DNA from: Liolophura sinensis
Lineage: Eukaryota > Mollusca > Polyplacophora > Chitonida > Chitonidae
Direction of reading: 5' to 3'
Assembly (NCBI RefSeq): GCF_032854445.1
Contig: NC_088296.1
Coordinates: 13,364,706 to 13,428,705, forward strand
DNA length: 64,000 bases
Below, in pieces: positions 22,201 through 34,735 of the stretch (the stretch's first letter is position 1; every line of letters starts with the position of its first letter). The notes below the pieces were generated by a model. That model made no database searches. It was given only the letters and a program-made list of their open reading frames with translations, and was not told the DNA's origin. The position numbers and the translations under genes are program-made.

Positions 22201-25200
22201 CGTATTAAACAAGGGAAGAGTTAAAGGAATGATTGTAGAGTACATGTAGTACTGTTTATGTCTTGTAATGTATAAATGTACTACCACACACCTCAATTGG
22301 AAGATACCTGACTAATAACCCAATCACATGAGTAAACAATTAATCATCGGTAAAAAGTCCTTTACGAGTTCACTACCAGGAGTCACACCAGGAGATTACC
22401 TATGCAGATAGCAGGATGTATTGTGTGGACAGCCATATTGCCTGTCCACACCAAACCAGTTTTCCCGGGAAACCTGGATAACAAGATTACAATGAAGGGT
22501 TCATTCAGCACAGAATGACGTATTGACGAGTTGATTAATAGTGTCACAATTCTAATACATTTCTTATACACGGTCTCGATCCCTAGCATTACTTACTGAG
22601 TAAGTTAATCGTCAGAAAAATGAACTTTTTGGAACGCATGCAGTACCGGTATTTGATTTTTTCAGGGTAAGTTTTGATTTAAAAAAATGACAAATATATT
22701 ATACGTGTATATTGTTTTAAATTCGAGTTTTCTCAAATAGGTAAAATAATTGTAATTTATATCTTAGCTTATTTTTTGTAGACAGAAACAGGGTGACAGT
22801 TTTAGACCTACATGAGCCCACGACTTGATACGGTTACGACAGACCTTGATTCTGCGGAGCTGCTGACAGTTATACTGTTGTTATGCAGTAGTATAGGATA
22901 TTTTAACTGTCGTCAAGGACTAAGTATACCTGTGCATGCCTGTTGTTCTTATCTTCTATTGCAGAATCCTGCAGTTCAGGTAGCAGCTGCAATGGCAACA
23001 CCGCGTGTACGGAAATATTTAATACAAACATGTACCGGTGTAATTGTTTACCAGGAGCAACACTGTCACCCACAGGACAATGCCTGGGTGAGTAATAAAG
23101 GTTTATTTTAATTATTGACATGTAGTATAATTATGAAAGTGCCAAAGTCCAATGCATAATGTATACGTGTCGCATCCAGTAAAGGTTAGCGTTACAGAAA
23201 TGGGTGGAGAGACTAATACATGTGATGTCTACAAAAATGCTATTAGACATCACTTCACATTTTTCACAAATTGCTGCTTCAACTATGGTGTTGTTGAGTA
23301 TTCCTGTTGTCTTTGAAATTGTGAGTCTAAAGGTTGATCAGATTTTATAGTAACGTTTTCTGAGAAAATATACACTGGTTAAGGCGTCGAGATCATGGTG
23401 TAGTCTTCATCTAAATGAACCTGTTGTAAAACAACTCGTCTATTTACCATCTAAATGACAAAGCTGTCATTTCTCAACATCAATGAACGACCGCAATTGA
23501 ACATGGGGCGTTTTGTGAGATTCCATTTGTATTTATGTGTTTATTGCGGGGATTCCCAATGTGTATTACTACATTACAGTCTGCCATCAGCTTCTGACCT
23601 ATGATATTCCATATTCGAACATCACCGTGTATGTGTGGCAAGGATGAGTCCTCACATGACGAGATATGTAAAGTACACGTGTCAGGACTGATTTCTCCAA
23701 GTCACAGCCTATTTGTTTCTTTGATTTACCTGACCGCTGTAATGGAAGTGAAATATTCAAACAAATAAACAAGGAATTTGTAAGACTAGAATATAGGCGT
23801 TGTTTAAAGGCAATTTGTTAACAAATCCAAGAAGTGAGAAAGCGTTGTGTCCCTGGAACAAATGCCAAGTTGTGGCAAATGACAGTTATAGAATGTCGAC
23901 TGCGCACTTTCTCCATGACTGATCTCCCCTTGAGAAGATCAGCCGAATAAAGGTAGACCTGATGGCAATATCTAGGGACTCTGTCAGGTGGCGGCACAAC
24001 CAGTTTATACAGTGGAAGTAATGGATACACCCCACTGTAAGGAGAACCAGTTATAATATAAACATTTCCATTTCGATGTTACATCTCATGGAGGCTGCCA
24101 AAGAGAAGGGGGATAACAATATTCGTATATGTTAATTTATTATAATTTTCCGATATCTTGATTTTAAACAAATCCGACATGAGGCCAATACTCTTTGTGC
24201 AGAAAATAATACCAGCCGTAATGTTTTCAATGGAAACGTTAGGATTTTGAAACCGGGTTGACCGTGGCTTATGTCATCAAATCATATGTAAATGTACTTT
24301 CAAACAATGCAAAAAGAAAATAATCGCGAGTTTGTTTGCTTTACCTGGGTAACTGACACTTGTTTTCCTGCAAATGGCAGTTTTATTTCGCAATTCCAGG
24401 TGGAAGTACCACAACCGTGTGGGCTTCAACTACCAATGTCATCACACACCCCCCAAGTCCATCCCAAGGTAAGTCAGTAGATTTTGATTTTATTTATCAT
24501 ATACACGTGTATCCTCGTAAGGCATTAAAATACACAGTAGCATGAAAATAAATTAAATAAGGGTTTTCATAAGGGTTTTCCGAAAAAAATCTTTTCTTTC
24601 TAACTATGATATGGTTTGGTTTACATTTCTAAATAATCTAAATCAAATACATATGCTATGGGGGAAAATCCGACACAATACCGAGATGATGATTAGCTCA
24701 AATTCATTCTTCTTCACCGCACCCATATGCTATGCCATTTTCCTGAAGGTGGGTTTGGTCCTCGCGGCTTTGTTGTCAGCTATTAAACCCGTCAAAATAT
24801 CAACAACTTTGTCCTGGGTTGGGTTAATATTGGGATGGGTGGTTTTAAGAACAACAGGTAATAACTTGGTACCCAAGTTTTGTTGGTCTAGGGTTTACTT
24901 TTGCAATCGCAATATGTGTTAACCGTGGTTCCCGACTATAAACTTCAGAATGAGCACTATGAAGGTTTGCAGTTGACTTTTGAGAAATAAAATTGCATAA
25001 CATGTTTGCAAACTATGCTAAAACATTTCTGCCAAACAAATTGATATAGTGATAGATGCTTCGGGAAATAAACATATATTTATTTGGCGATAACCCTTGA
25101 ATGATAATATTAATTAGACAAAGTAAGTTTTTGCCATATTGTTTGGAAAACTGTTGAACCAAATTGTCAGACTGGGATACGTTTTTAGATGACAAACCTT

Positions 25201-27954
25201 CACCCTATATGAATTACTACAAACAAATATTTTCATCATGTTTTTGTCGCATATGTTTTGTCAGTTAATAGAGCCGACTGGGCTTCTGTCCGATAGGGTT
25301 CGTTGTCCTCCCGAGATTTTGTCCGCAGAGCTTTTGATTGAGGGCATCTTTCGGCGGAACTTCTGTCAGTCGGGGCTTTTGTATTGGATTGGCCATATCT
25401 ATGCCCGTGTAGCATTTTACATGGTAAAGGGAGGACGGTTTGCATATTGATACGGTTACGACAGACAAAATCTGATTATACGTCGTGTTGGGAAATGGCC
25501 TGGTGGTTATTGAACAACCACAATTAGTGATGGCTGGTATGCGAGTATCTGTTTCGACCCATACATATTAAAGGATGTCTGTGTTGATGGCTGGTATGCA
25601 AATATCTGTTTTAACTCGTAGATATTGAACGATATCCATGCTTATAAACACCTTTGTTGATGGCTGGTATGTGAATGTCTCTTGACGCTAGATATTGAAC
25701 GATCCCGTTTACATGGACATTGTTGACTTATACACGAGTTCAGATTCTTGTTCATAGTTTAATTTGGTATTCACAGGGGGAAAAAACACATTTATGCAAG
25801 AAAGCCGCTCGTTTGCACTGTCGGATGTGCAAACGGCCAATGAAGCCGTATTCCACCCAGTTACACGTGACCGTGAACTTTCGCCAGTGCTCTGGTTTAA
25901 TTCTCTACTCTGCAGTCTTATACATTTTCTGTTTTCCTTAGTTGGCACCGCGGAATGTACCACACCTGCACACACCAACCCGATGGTGGAGAAACCAAAT
26001 AAACAAAACGGCATGGCTTATAGAAAAGAAACTATTAGTTTCCATTATCAATGGGCGAATAATACATGTATGAAAATTTAAAAATCATTCTCTATATTTT
26101 CGGTAGATATCTGTGAACTTCAGAGACAACTAAAATGCGGACTGAAATATATTTACCTTTTATGACAGTGGTCATTATTATGATGGAAGGAAAGAACGAC
26201 CATGCGCAATTTGCTGGAAAACCTAAAGACAAAAACCAAAATACTAAATCGTACAAAATCCAATGGGAGGTAATCGAATCTCTAAATCTTAAAACATTAG
26301 CTTCTTTCCAAGAGCATTGGAACAATTTCTCCACTTTTGCATTTTTGTCTGGTCTCTTTGTTGATTTAATTGAGCCACACTGAGATACTCTATGGTGACA
26401 CCTTTTTATACAAACTTTTTTTAATGGTGTGACTTAATCTGCCGGACCGGATAGCTTCGGGGCCAACAGGTCAGTTTGTCATAGTTAACGCTCAAGTACT
26501 TTAAAAAAAAACAGTTGATCGTGTGACAACACTGGCCACTGGCGAGGTACAGTTAGTTAACGCAGTTAAACCTTGTTGCCCAGGATAATCGATAGCTATC
26601 TATCAAGTTTCAGTTCTTATTAATGCTGTTGGGTAGAACGTTCGATGGGTAGAAAAACATGGGGAAAAAATCTGATCACACCGAAACAGCATGTTTCAAA
26701 CAGCGGACGGGTCATATATTCCCGACTTACTGGCAACAGCTTAATAAAGCTGGCCCTGGCATTTTTGTCAACTATTCTCAAAATAAAGTTATTTGGAGCA
26801 ATAATAGCAGGCCAACCCCTTTCCGCTTGGAATCCTACTGGGCATATGTAAACATTTTAGCCGAGAAATTATGTGTAAATTTGATGCAATCCAATTTTCT
26901 TATAAAAATGTGCTGTGCTATATTGTTTGTTATTTTCCAAGGGAATTCCCTCAGTAGACAGGTGGTATGTTTGTGCCTGGAGTTCGGACAAACATGTATG
27001 TATATATATTTTTTATCAGAAACATATTTTAATATGACTTACAAGATGACGTTCGTTTCTATCCGCATTTGTATACAATTTGTTCAGGCGATGATTCCCT
27101 GGCACTAACTATAGCACTGGCAACAGGAATCGGAGGTGTGCTCCTAGTGGCTGGCATTATCTTGGTTGTTGTAATTCTTGCTCGGTAAGTGGGTCCCCCA
27201 GTGGTACTGACCGATCATATTTAAACCCTTAAGTTCTGTACTTCTCATCCTGTTTTGTAAGATTTTATCAAGCTAACATTTCGTTTTACCTGTACGTGTA
27301 ATCCACTGGGCCTGTCATAAAGACCAATCGCAAGCATCCATGTATGATTCTATTCTCGTTTGTACTTTGGGAGAATCATGTTCCATCAAACAATCAGTCG
27401 GTTTGCACGTCCTGATACCAACATTTTTGCAGTTAATCCTCACTAGACCATTTCAAACAAATCAAGAAACGTATGTAATTCTATCTTACAGGAGAAGAAA
27501 GAGTAAAAGAGCCAATGACAGCGAATTGGCTAGATTAAGGAGGCATGATTCATCGTGCGCTCCTAGCCGTAACACCCAACAGAGCGTGGTTGACCCTCCA
27601 TTGCCTGGTCAGAGTGGGATGGATAACCCTGCTGGCCCAACGGCTACGGTGCGCACCGAAATCCCCGTCATTAATCCTTCGTCTCCACCAGGAGGACACG
27701 AAGACGTGGATAATGACTTCCCTGTGATCTACAGTACTGCCAAAGTCACTGACAAATGGAACAAGAATAAAGCTAATCAAGGACAAGAAGCAAACAACGC
27801 TATCAGTCCGCCCACCCAGCCCAGTGACAAAGCTGAACCGGAGAATGTCAACGATCTGTACTCAAATCACACCATACCCTTCAACGAAACGCAACAAAGA
27901 AAAAATGATGGATTGTCAGAAAATATGGAAAACCAAATGCAACACTTAGTATGA
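19173..27954 (+). CDS. Gene B: EGF-like single-pass membrane receptor, tail type 2
   Basis: Assembled from 19173-19260, 20280-20426, 21698-21841, 22965-23087, 24400-24468, 27088-27184 and 27492-27954: 1131 bp, 376 aa. Layout: signal peptide 1-27, EGF-like 1 in residues 30-78, EGF-like 2 in 79-126, EGF-like 3 in 127-167, S/T/P stalk 168-190, membrane segment about 195-221, tail 223-376. EGF-like 1 has Ser in place of the fifth cysteine (CVS instead of CVC), leaving an unpaired cysteine. The tail starts with a basic RRRKSKRAND stop-transfer run and has tyrosines in VIYSTAKV and DLYSNH. The ectodomain is most like gene A; the membrane exon, tail and 3' UTR are most like gene C. It is a likely surface receptor with a signalling tail different from A and D. 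The function is inferred. Confidence 0.78.
20280..20426 (+). CDS. Gene B exon 2 (EGF-like repeat 1, fifth Cys lost)
   Basis: 147 bp, phase 1 to 1. Five of the six cysteines are kept; codon AGC (Ser) stands where A, C and D have TGT or TGC. The exon otherwise matches its paralogues and has intact splice sites. Confidence 0.75.
20599..20701 (+). pseudogene. Decayed duplicate of EGF exon in gene B intron 2
   Basis: Homologous to the relic at 4815-4936 in gene A and to exon 2. It is more eroded: the acceptor is lost, there are further deletions, and a stop (TGA after ACGGAT) interrupts the frame. The GG|GTAAGTTGAAC donor context is kept. Confidence 0.65.
21258..21372 (-). repeat. Old SINE tail fragment in gene B intron 2
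   Basis: Reverse-complement 3' part of the common SINE with a TTTATTTATTTA tract, CACGCCATACTCAA, and GGACGGCCAGCACTGT. It is the counterpart of 5513-5611 in gene A. Confidence 0.65.
21698..21841 (+). CDS. Gene B exon 3 (EGF-like repeat 2)
   Basis: 144 bp, phase 1 to 1, six cysteines with the 19-residue final loop ending GTSPSLWYC. The acceptor TCCTAAG and donor GTAAGT are identical to gene A. Confidence 0.8.
22965..23087 (+). CDS. Gene B exon 4 (EGF-like repeat 3)
   Basis: 123 bp, phase 1 to 1, after CTATTGCAG and before GTGAGT. C-x5-C-x5-C-x10-C-x-C-x11-C, ending GQCLG. Confidence 0.8.
23088..24399. other. Gene B intron 4
   Basis: 1.3 kb with no recognisable exon or repeat. Confidence 0.4.
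24400..24468 (+). CDS. Gene B exon 5 (Ser/Thr/Pro stalk)
   Basis: 69 bp, phase 1 to 1, after AATTCCAG and before GTAAGT. It encodes GGSTTTVWASTTN and ends SPSQG; a likely O-glycosylated stalk. Confidence 0.75.
25528..25713. repeat. Three-copy tandem repeat in gene B intron
   Basis: Three copies of a unit of about 55-75 bp, each beginning TGATGGCTGGTATG and containing ATATT-GAACGAT-like sequence. Confidence 0.7.
25942..26067 (+). CDS. Possible extra exon of gene B
   Basis: It follows a strong pyrimidine tract ending TTTTCCTTAG. The phase-1 frame stays open and a GTATGA donor 126 bp later would preserve frame. It encodes VGTAECTTPAHTNP followed by a polar stretch with a second cysteine. It occupies the place of the second stalk exon of gene D but is not clearly alike, and the donor is weak. 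Not included in the 376-aa model. Confidence 0.2.
27088..27184 (+). CDS. Gene B exon 6 (transmembrane segment)
   Basis: 97 bp, phase 1 to 2, after TTTGTTCAG. GDDS is followed by a hydrophobic run of about 27 residues with GIGG, then Arg split by the intron. Exon and upstream intron align closely with gene C. Confidence 0.82.
27492..27954 (+). CDS. Gene B exon 7 (cytoplasmic tail type 2, stop)
   Basis: 463 bp after ATCTTACAG, TGA stop at 27952. The basic start RRRKSKRAND is followed by a Pro-rich middle (VVDPPLPG), then VIYSTAKVTDK and DLYSNH. It is longer than the gene C tail by 16 residues at the C-terminus and internally. Confidence 0.85.
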
Positions 27955-28440
27955 TCTTAGACCAGCCGTTGGCAACACCGCTGGTACAGCTCTTAGAGGT
28001 GACCTTGAATACGACGAAACAAAGCTACAGAAAGTGTAAAGGAAAAGCCAAGGCTTACTGGCAGGAGGGTGCGTTTCTCTTATGTTTATCTAGAGCATTT
28101 TAACAGTTTTGTTTCCTTCCATTCCCGCCTTTTTGAGCACTACAATAGTAGAATGTGTTTGTGGTACCGTCTCATGACTCACTTGTGAAAACAGGAGTCC
28201 AGCCTGCAGATTCTAGTTAAACAGGTAATGCTTCAGAATTGGCTACTTGACGAGATAGCAAGAGCTAATACTGCAAATCATCTGGCTTTTCTCTCTTTCA
28301 AATGTTCACCAAATTTAAAGACAAGGTGCGAAGTTGTCATACTACAACATAAAGAAATATCACTTTTATCATAAGGTTATCATAAATAACAAGGTTTCAT
28401 TTTAGTTTGGATAAAATCCTTTGGGTGTGGCTAGAATATG
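27955..28440 (+). other. Gene B 3' UTR region conserved with gene C
   Basis: Blocks such as GAGGTGACCTTGAATACGAC, GCTTCAGAATTGGCTACTTG and CACCAAATTTAAAGAC recur in order in the gene C 3' flank (39560-40076, - strand). No AATAAA was found here; the spot of the gene C signal reads AACAAA. Confidence 0.6.
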
Positions 28441-28555
28441 GGAATGCCCAGTAACAAGTAACCTTTTAACTAAGGTTCTTGAATACAAACAAATGAGATG
28501 AGATTAGCGGACAGTATAAAATGCTCAACTTCGTCGTCGTTATGACTGAATTTAT

Positions 28556-29084
28556 GTAAATATAGAGAGCCCTAATTTTGAAGCATATGTTTTTTTTCGT
28601 ACCATATGACTATATATGTATTATATTGTTAACTCAATGTGCACCTTTGCTTATAATTGCCAATCGATGCAATGTATAATAGGCAGATGGGCTTCAAATA
28701 TGCTTCATATGAAAACATACACATAATATGTGCTATTTAAGCCGACACTTGAAACGTCAGTTGCACTGCTCTATACATTCTATACGCTAAATGTTTGCAA
28801 TTCATAATTCATAATGCAACCATTTTCATGCATCTCTTCCCTGTATGTTAGCGCATAAAGTGTAATGAAAAAGTACTGCAATCTAAATGCCTTCAAGTCT
28901 CATACAAGCAAGTCAAGTGCTGTAATTATAATATAGAGAGCCCTACTTATGAAGCATATTTTTTCGTACCATATGACTACGTGTAATATATTGTTAACTC
29001 ATTGTGCACTTTTGCTGATAATTGCAAATCGATACTATGTGTAATAGACAGGTGTGCTTTAAATATGCTTAATGTGAGAACATG
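28556..29084. repeat. Direct repeat pair of about 160 bp
   Basis: 28556-28720 and 28927-29084 align almost throughout (AGAGAGCCCTA, TCGTACCATATGACTA, TATATTGTTAACTCA). They are separated by about 200 bp of unrelated AT-rich sequence. Confidence 0.75.
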
Positions 29085-29320
29085 TTTGTGTACATTTCTG
29101 TTTTTGACTATCAAAATTATTCATAAAATCCCTTTTATAATTCTGATGTTTGTATATGTTTAGCCACTAGACATTTGCTATTATTGGTGTGTGTACTTTT
29201 CTGTATCTGACTGTCAATGTTATTCATAGTTCAGATATTTGTATTTACTTCAATCACTTTACATTTGTTACGTTTGCTGTGTATCCTTTTCCGTATCTGA
29301 CTGACGCAGAATTTCGTATC
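29085..29320. repeat. Degenerate tandem repeat of about 95 bp
   Basis: About 2.5 copies with the shared core TGTGTACTTTTCTGTATCTG and ATTATTCATA. Confidence 0.5.
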
Positions 29321-30360
29321 AGTTTACGAATCTAACCGAAGTATATTAACTTAACCCCATCTCTTCTTATGGCATAATTCATGTAAAAGACACAGGATAT
29401 TGTGTAAATGTATGTATGTTACCCAGTATATCGCATTGCCATTTCTTATTTGGCACATCCAGCAAATGATGCAAGAAGAATTTAAGGTGAAGGAAAATGC
29501 CTTACATTTTCTTCGTCAGACGAGAGGTAATACTGTAAAATGAGTGACAGGCCACAGTATCATGTGGTGTAAGGAATAGTGTAACAACAGGTGTAAAATA
29601 CATTGCAATATATTTCGGATGAAGAAAATCCGTCACACATAACCGTATAAAAATAATAAAAAAAAAACTTTTAACAGCTATATTCTTGGCGGGACTGTAT
29701 ATGAGCATCAATGTTGCCAAATGTCTGTTTATCAAAAGATAACTAAATTAAAAAATGACGGTAGTACAAAATGTGCTGTTATTACTGATGTGTGGTTTAA
29801 TGGAATTTATGTGTTATTCATCTTTTATCTTTTACCATGTGCATTAATAATTTTAATACATTTTCTCAAGATTACACTTTTGTTCGACGTTGTTTTCCGT
29901 CTTCTTTCAGCTGATTAGTTTTGCGTTTGAAAGTTAACAGAATCTGGAAAACCGTACATCATGTGAATTAAAACAATAGGTTGGAGTAGGACGATCCGTG
30001 TCATTTAACTCTTCTTTCACATCTAGGCAATGGAATAAATTGTCGTTTTGTGTACAAGGCATACAAATGGTGAAATGAAAAAGAATGATGCTATGCAACA
30101 TTGTAAAAATTGTGTTGTGTAACATGGAAGGCAGAAGAGTAAATATGCTGTACAAAACGGACCAAAGGCTATCCTTCATTTTATAATAAATTATCTTTAC
30201 GTGCAATATATTATGACAGTACTTTGTTGTATAGAATTTTTCTGTAAGAGTTTTAATATTAGACAAGTTTGCTCTCATGAACGCGCCTTTTTCACAGAAG
30301 AGTTTACACGACGTACATTCACACAGGTCAGGTTACACAGTTATAGTGTGACGGTTGGTT
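29321..30360. other. Central spacer
   Basis: No gene or clear repeat was recognised. The short open frames lack exon signals. Confidence 0.35.
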
Positions 30361-30376
30361 ACCCTAACGGTTTAGC

Positions 30377-30524
30377 CTCATTTCGCCTACTTTCACACCT
30401 TTATGAGTCTCATTTCGCCTACTTCAGATTTTTCGGACAGGCATCCTGTAGATGGTTAGGGGGTGTAGTCTCATTTCGCCTACTTCTTTTGTTTGAAATT
30501 AGAAATTGGAGGTAGGCGAAATGA
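30377..30524. repeat. Repeated TCATTTCGCCTAC motif with hairpin
   Basis: The motif CTCATTTCGCCTACTT occurs at 30377, 30409 and 30470 and then inverted (GTAGGCGAAATGA) at 30512-30524, forming a 13-bp perfect stem with a loop of about 28 nt. It may be the end of a DNA transposon, possibly the MULE remnant next to it, though no matching end was found beyond 31418. Confidence 0.6.
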
Positions 30525-30718
30525 TAATCCCCAAGGTGTGAAGATAACCATTTAATGGGATTAAAACTCCAGGGTGTAATCCGATTAAACCTCAGGGACC
30601 GTGTGGACAAAAGAATGACCCAAAGATGGACGCATAGATCATAGTAAAAAACATATTGTTAGGAATGTAATACATAAGAGTGGTAAATAGATAAGTGATA
30701 AATGATGACAGTTAAAAA

Positions 30719-31418
30719 CTACAAGTGTAGCAAGGACGATGCTTTGTCGGCAAATTCCACCAATGTCAGTTGTTCTCCCTGCAGCTGTTCTTTCAATCTT
30801 TGTAACTTCTCGTCCAGAGTCCGATATTTCCTCCTCTTTGGAGGGAAACGTCCACCAGCTTGTAGCTGAGAGATTTTCAAATCTGTTAACGTCTGTTCTC
30901 TCTGGATGATGCGGATGAATTCAAAAAGGTTTGGATGTGATTTACCAGCGACTGAATTCATCCTATGATGCCACCCTTCAACGTTGTTGTTCGTTCGGGC
31001 AGCCGTTGTATGATTGTGGTTCCACACGTCCCTGCCCCATACACCTTCGACCCAGTTTTCCGTCACATAATCCAAAAAATTCACACATTTATCGGTAGCA
31101 GGTGCTTCGGCCAAAGTGTTCAGCCAAACGTCGTCGATGTCCTCCGGGGCCACAAGAGGTAACCCTGTAGCACATCGAACCATTTTCTGGATGTCGGGGT
31201 CATTTTTGTAAGCTGTCTGCAGACCATGTTTTTGGCAATTGCGCCAAATGCATTGCGTGAAGTGGAAAAAACATCCTTTTACTTCTGTCGCTGGGACATT
31301 TCCATGATTCCCAATCAGATTTTTTTCTGTTCAGTCGGTATTCGTAATTATTCCACACAAGAGTTACCCCACCTCTCGTAGTTGGTATGAATTCAAGTTG
31401 TGCTTGCACTGCTGCCAT
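30719..31418 (-). pseudogene. FLYWCH/MULE-type transposase, internally deleted
   Basis: From the ATG at 31418, about 40 residues read as a FLYWCH-type zinc finger start (FIPTTRGG...LVWNNYEYRL...WESWKC). In another frame from about 31280 down to the stop at 30719 lies the C-terminal part of a MULE-type transposase: GCFFHFTQCIWRNCQKHGL, then VRCATGLPLVAPED, then NNNVEGWHHRMNS and SHPNLFEFI. The central catalytic half of such a protein (some 200 residues) is missing and the two parts are out of frame, so it is inactive. Active relatives would cut and move DNA of their own element in the nucleus. The family is recognised by motifs; no search was possible. Confidence 0.72.
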
Positions 31419-33529
31419 GATGTTACTTAATGATTGTCTCGACGTCTGCGATCGTATTTATTGTGATAAGTGAGTACGTGCTATCTTTGCAGGTGAACAG
31501 CCATGGAATTGAATCTGCCAGCAGACAAATAAACTAGTCCCTCTATAGATCCTGTGTACAGTGTAACTCTACACGCATGTACATAGAGAATTCACAGACG
31601 GTCATTGTACAAAAATGCATTCTAGGAGACTTACTGCACGACGGAGACGAAGCTGTTGAACACGTCTTGTGTATTTATCGAAAATCAGTATCTAACAGGT
31701 GCTCCACATAAAGTGTGTTCAAGTGGACAATCAAACGCAGATGTATACAGAGCAGGACCAGTCATGTATATGACACAAATACATGTAGTACATGATTGAG
31801 GGAAAAACTCAGTAATGACAGCACTTTTGCAATCCCTCTGTATGCTAACTTTTCGAAAACGTAACGTATAAAAAGGAGTGATAATTTATTACATACAAGT
31901 GGTAAATTAAAATGCACATGTACTTTATCTACAGGCTAAGCAGAATACTGGTAGTAACAGAAATATTACACGTAGCAAACCTATTATTATTAAAACAGTA
32001 TAGAAACGACAGTTACTCCTCCTGAAAACCGATTATAAATAAACACAAAAAACATGCAATCATTATAGACAGTTACAGTAATACTGGTATACAAAGAAAC
32101 AAGATACGACGAGCGCAGTGTACACTGTTGATATATTGCTGCCAAATGCAAACCGACTTTTAATTAGTAGGAAAGAAAAAAAATAATCCTTCAAACGAAA
32201 TCATATCACTGCAGTGGGTAGGTTCTACATGTATTTAATACCAAATATGTACAATGTACTACTGGATATGGGAAGGGTGTACTTGATCAGAAAGTCGCTC
32301 TTCCTGTTTTCTGTAGCACGAACGACTGGGAGCAGGAGATTAAGAGTTACATGATACAATGTTTGATACTACAGCATAACGAGTAAAACCGGAGCACCGA
32401 CCACGCTGTAAGTTATACAGTGAGTCATTGTCGAATGATCACACGTTACCGGTGAAACCCGCCAAATTTGACGTTCCATATACATTTGCTACTACTACGG
32501 TTTAAACAAATGCAGGGACTGGTATAGAACTGGTGAATTGGAATGAATTAGACGCCATTGGTGTAGATTTATTAAAAACGCTATGTTGTCATCACATTTA
32601 ACAGACAAACACATTAAAGCAAATCAAATAGAGCAGGCCTCGGTGATGCTTACCACGCCAGTGGAATCAATGTTTAAGCGGGAATACAACATAAAGGGAA
32701 AGAGCGTGGAGGGTAAAAGCTGGGTAGCGAAGGCCGTGTAGCCGATGGGAAATGGTCTCATGTGACCGATGAGATCACATGTTAAACGCTTTGTCCATAC
32801 ATACTTGTCACACAATTATACTATGTGTAAAACTTAAGAAACTTCTAGTTAAGCCTGGGATTTAATTAAACCACTGACTCTCCAGCTGGTTCATCTTATC
32901 TGTACATATATTTGTACCGACCAAAACGACAAAAACGATAGTTTGAATTTTGATCCTGTAAACTATCATTACTTGGACAGCAATATAAGGAATGGTCCTG
33001 CATATGGTGTGTATGTATCTACCTATATGACATTTTGTTATATCCTGTGTGTTATGTGACGATTTCAATCAAACGTCACCCGTTTTTGGCCTGTCACCCG
33101 TGATCAGCGGGTTTATCGGATAGGGATGTTTGAGTTTGTTTTTTTTTTTTTTTTTAGTCATCAGAGCGTCAGTTTGAACGTGGATATGGAACTGTCCACC
33201 TAATATGCTTTCCGAAAAGAGCAGCTTAAATGCAAAGACTTTGATTACAGGCGACTGATCATTGTTCTGCACATGCGCGGAAAATCATACCTTGCCTCAG
33301 GTATAGGACCTGCAGAAACAAATAAAAGAAAAAAAGAACAGAGAAAATTTTCTGTGCTGATCAGTGTTCTTGTGGCTGTCATTATCGATGGATTTTAAAA
33401 AAGTGTTGGCTGTATGACACGTCTAACATGCAAAAAGGGCTGACACAAAAAAGTTCAACTAACCTCACGGAGTTACTTCACGTGTATTAATACTGTTTCC
33501 CCAATTTGAACCAATAAAATGTTGATTTA
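31419..33529. other. Central spacer, no gene recognised
   Basis: AT-rich; a T19 run at 33140-33158. No supported exon, RNA gene or repeat. Confidence 0.4.
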
Positions 33530-33690
33530 ATTTATCTGATTTGTGTTTTACGCCATACTCAGGGATATTTCATTTATAGGACTGTCGTCAGCATAGGAGG
33601 TCACTGGGAGGAAAAAAGGCAGAGCCCGGCAAAAACCCACGGCTATCCGCAGTTTGCAGACAGACAGCCTCACGTACCCAGGGAAATGTA
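33530..33690 (-). repeat. Degraded SINE copy
   Basis: Reverse-complement SINE body: TTTTACGCCATACTCAGG, AGCCCGGCAAAAACCCACGG, then a decayed head. Confidence 0.6.
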
Positions 33691-34524
33691 CTGAAGATGT
33701 TGAGTAACTAGATAGGCCCAGAATATGTCATGGTTTTTACGCCGACCAGTACACTAGATGTGTGATAATTCTAATTAAGATGTGGGGATAGGGGATGTAT
33801 AAGACGTTATTATTTAAATATCTAAATGGACAAAAAACAACCGTACCTGAAAAGAGTTGGCAAGGGCCAGATCTAACTGGTTGCATATGACCATTTTCCA
33901 GTAGGCACACGGCTATCTCTGCTCTGCCGTTATTCTCCATTATGCTGTCCATTATATTGTGTTCCCGCTGGTGATTCAGCTGGTGTGTTTAGTATCCAAG
34001 AGGCCTGCCCCCTTGCATTGTTTTAATGTGATGGTGTCTTAAATCTGATGACAACACGGCATTTTCATCAAGTCTAATGCAATGCAATTAAGACAACTGC
34101 ATTCTTTTTTCCTTCTTCACCTTACGCCGTGGTGGTATGGAACGTCTTGTTTGATATTACATAAACATTTGCATAAACACTAAATAGTTGTCACTGAGGT
34201 AGTTAGGCTAGATAGCGGGTGTCATCGGTGACGTGTGGCCATTTGACAGGGACTGACTGTATACAATTACATCATGGTCAGTGCCCCGGTTTTACTCTCC
34301 ATGCTGTCGCAACATACATTGTATAAGGTAACTCCTAACCTCCTGCTTCCAGTCCTTCGTTCTGTATCGGCTTTCTGATACAGTAACTACTGTTTCTCTA
34401 TTGTTTTATAACAATAAGTGTAATATTACGGTTACTAACAGCATACTGATAAGCTTTTTATTAGAGTTCATGTATATGCACATCTTGATATGACGCTTTG
34501 ATGTAACCAATTATCACATCCCCT

Positions 34525-34735
34525 GGGGCTCCCTTGGCCAGCGTTGTTGGTACGCCAACATTCACCCCTCACCAGTGCGGTCGCTGTAAGTTCAAGTCCT
34601 GCACCCTGCGAATGGACGTGGGTTTCCCCCAGGGTTCTGTCCATTTTCCTCCCACCATAATGCTGACGGCCGTCGTATAAGTGAAATATTCTTGAGTTCG
34701 GCATAAAAGGCCAATCAAACAATTAAAATTAATAA
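34525..34735 (+). repeat. SINE copy with internal deletion
   Basis: CTCACCAGTGCGGTCGCTGT, GGGTTTCCCCCAGGGTTCTG, CACCATAATGCTGACGGCCG and AAGTGAAATATTCTTGAG match the common SINE in order. The tRNA-like head is altered and part of the middle is missing. Confidence 0.7.

Noticed and set aside
23818-24030. 70-codon - strand frame in gene B intron 4
   Set aside because: No domain, no conserved counterpart in the other genes.
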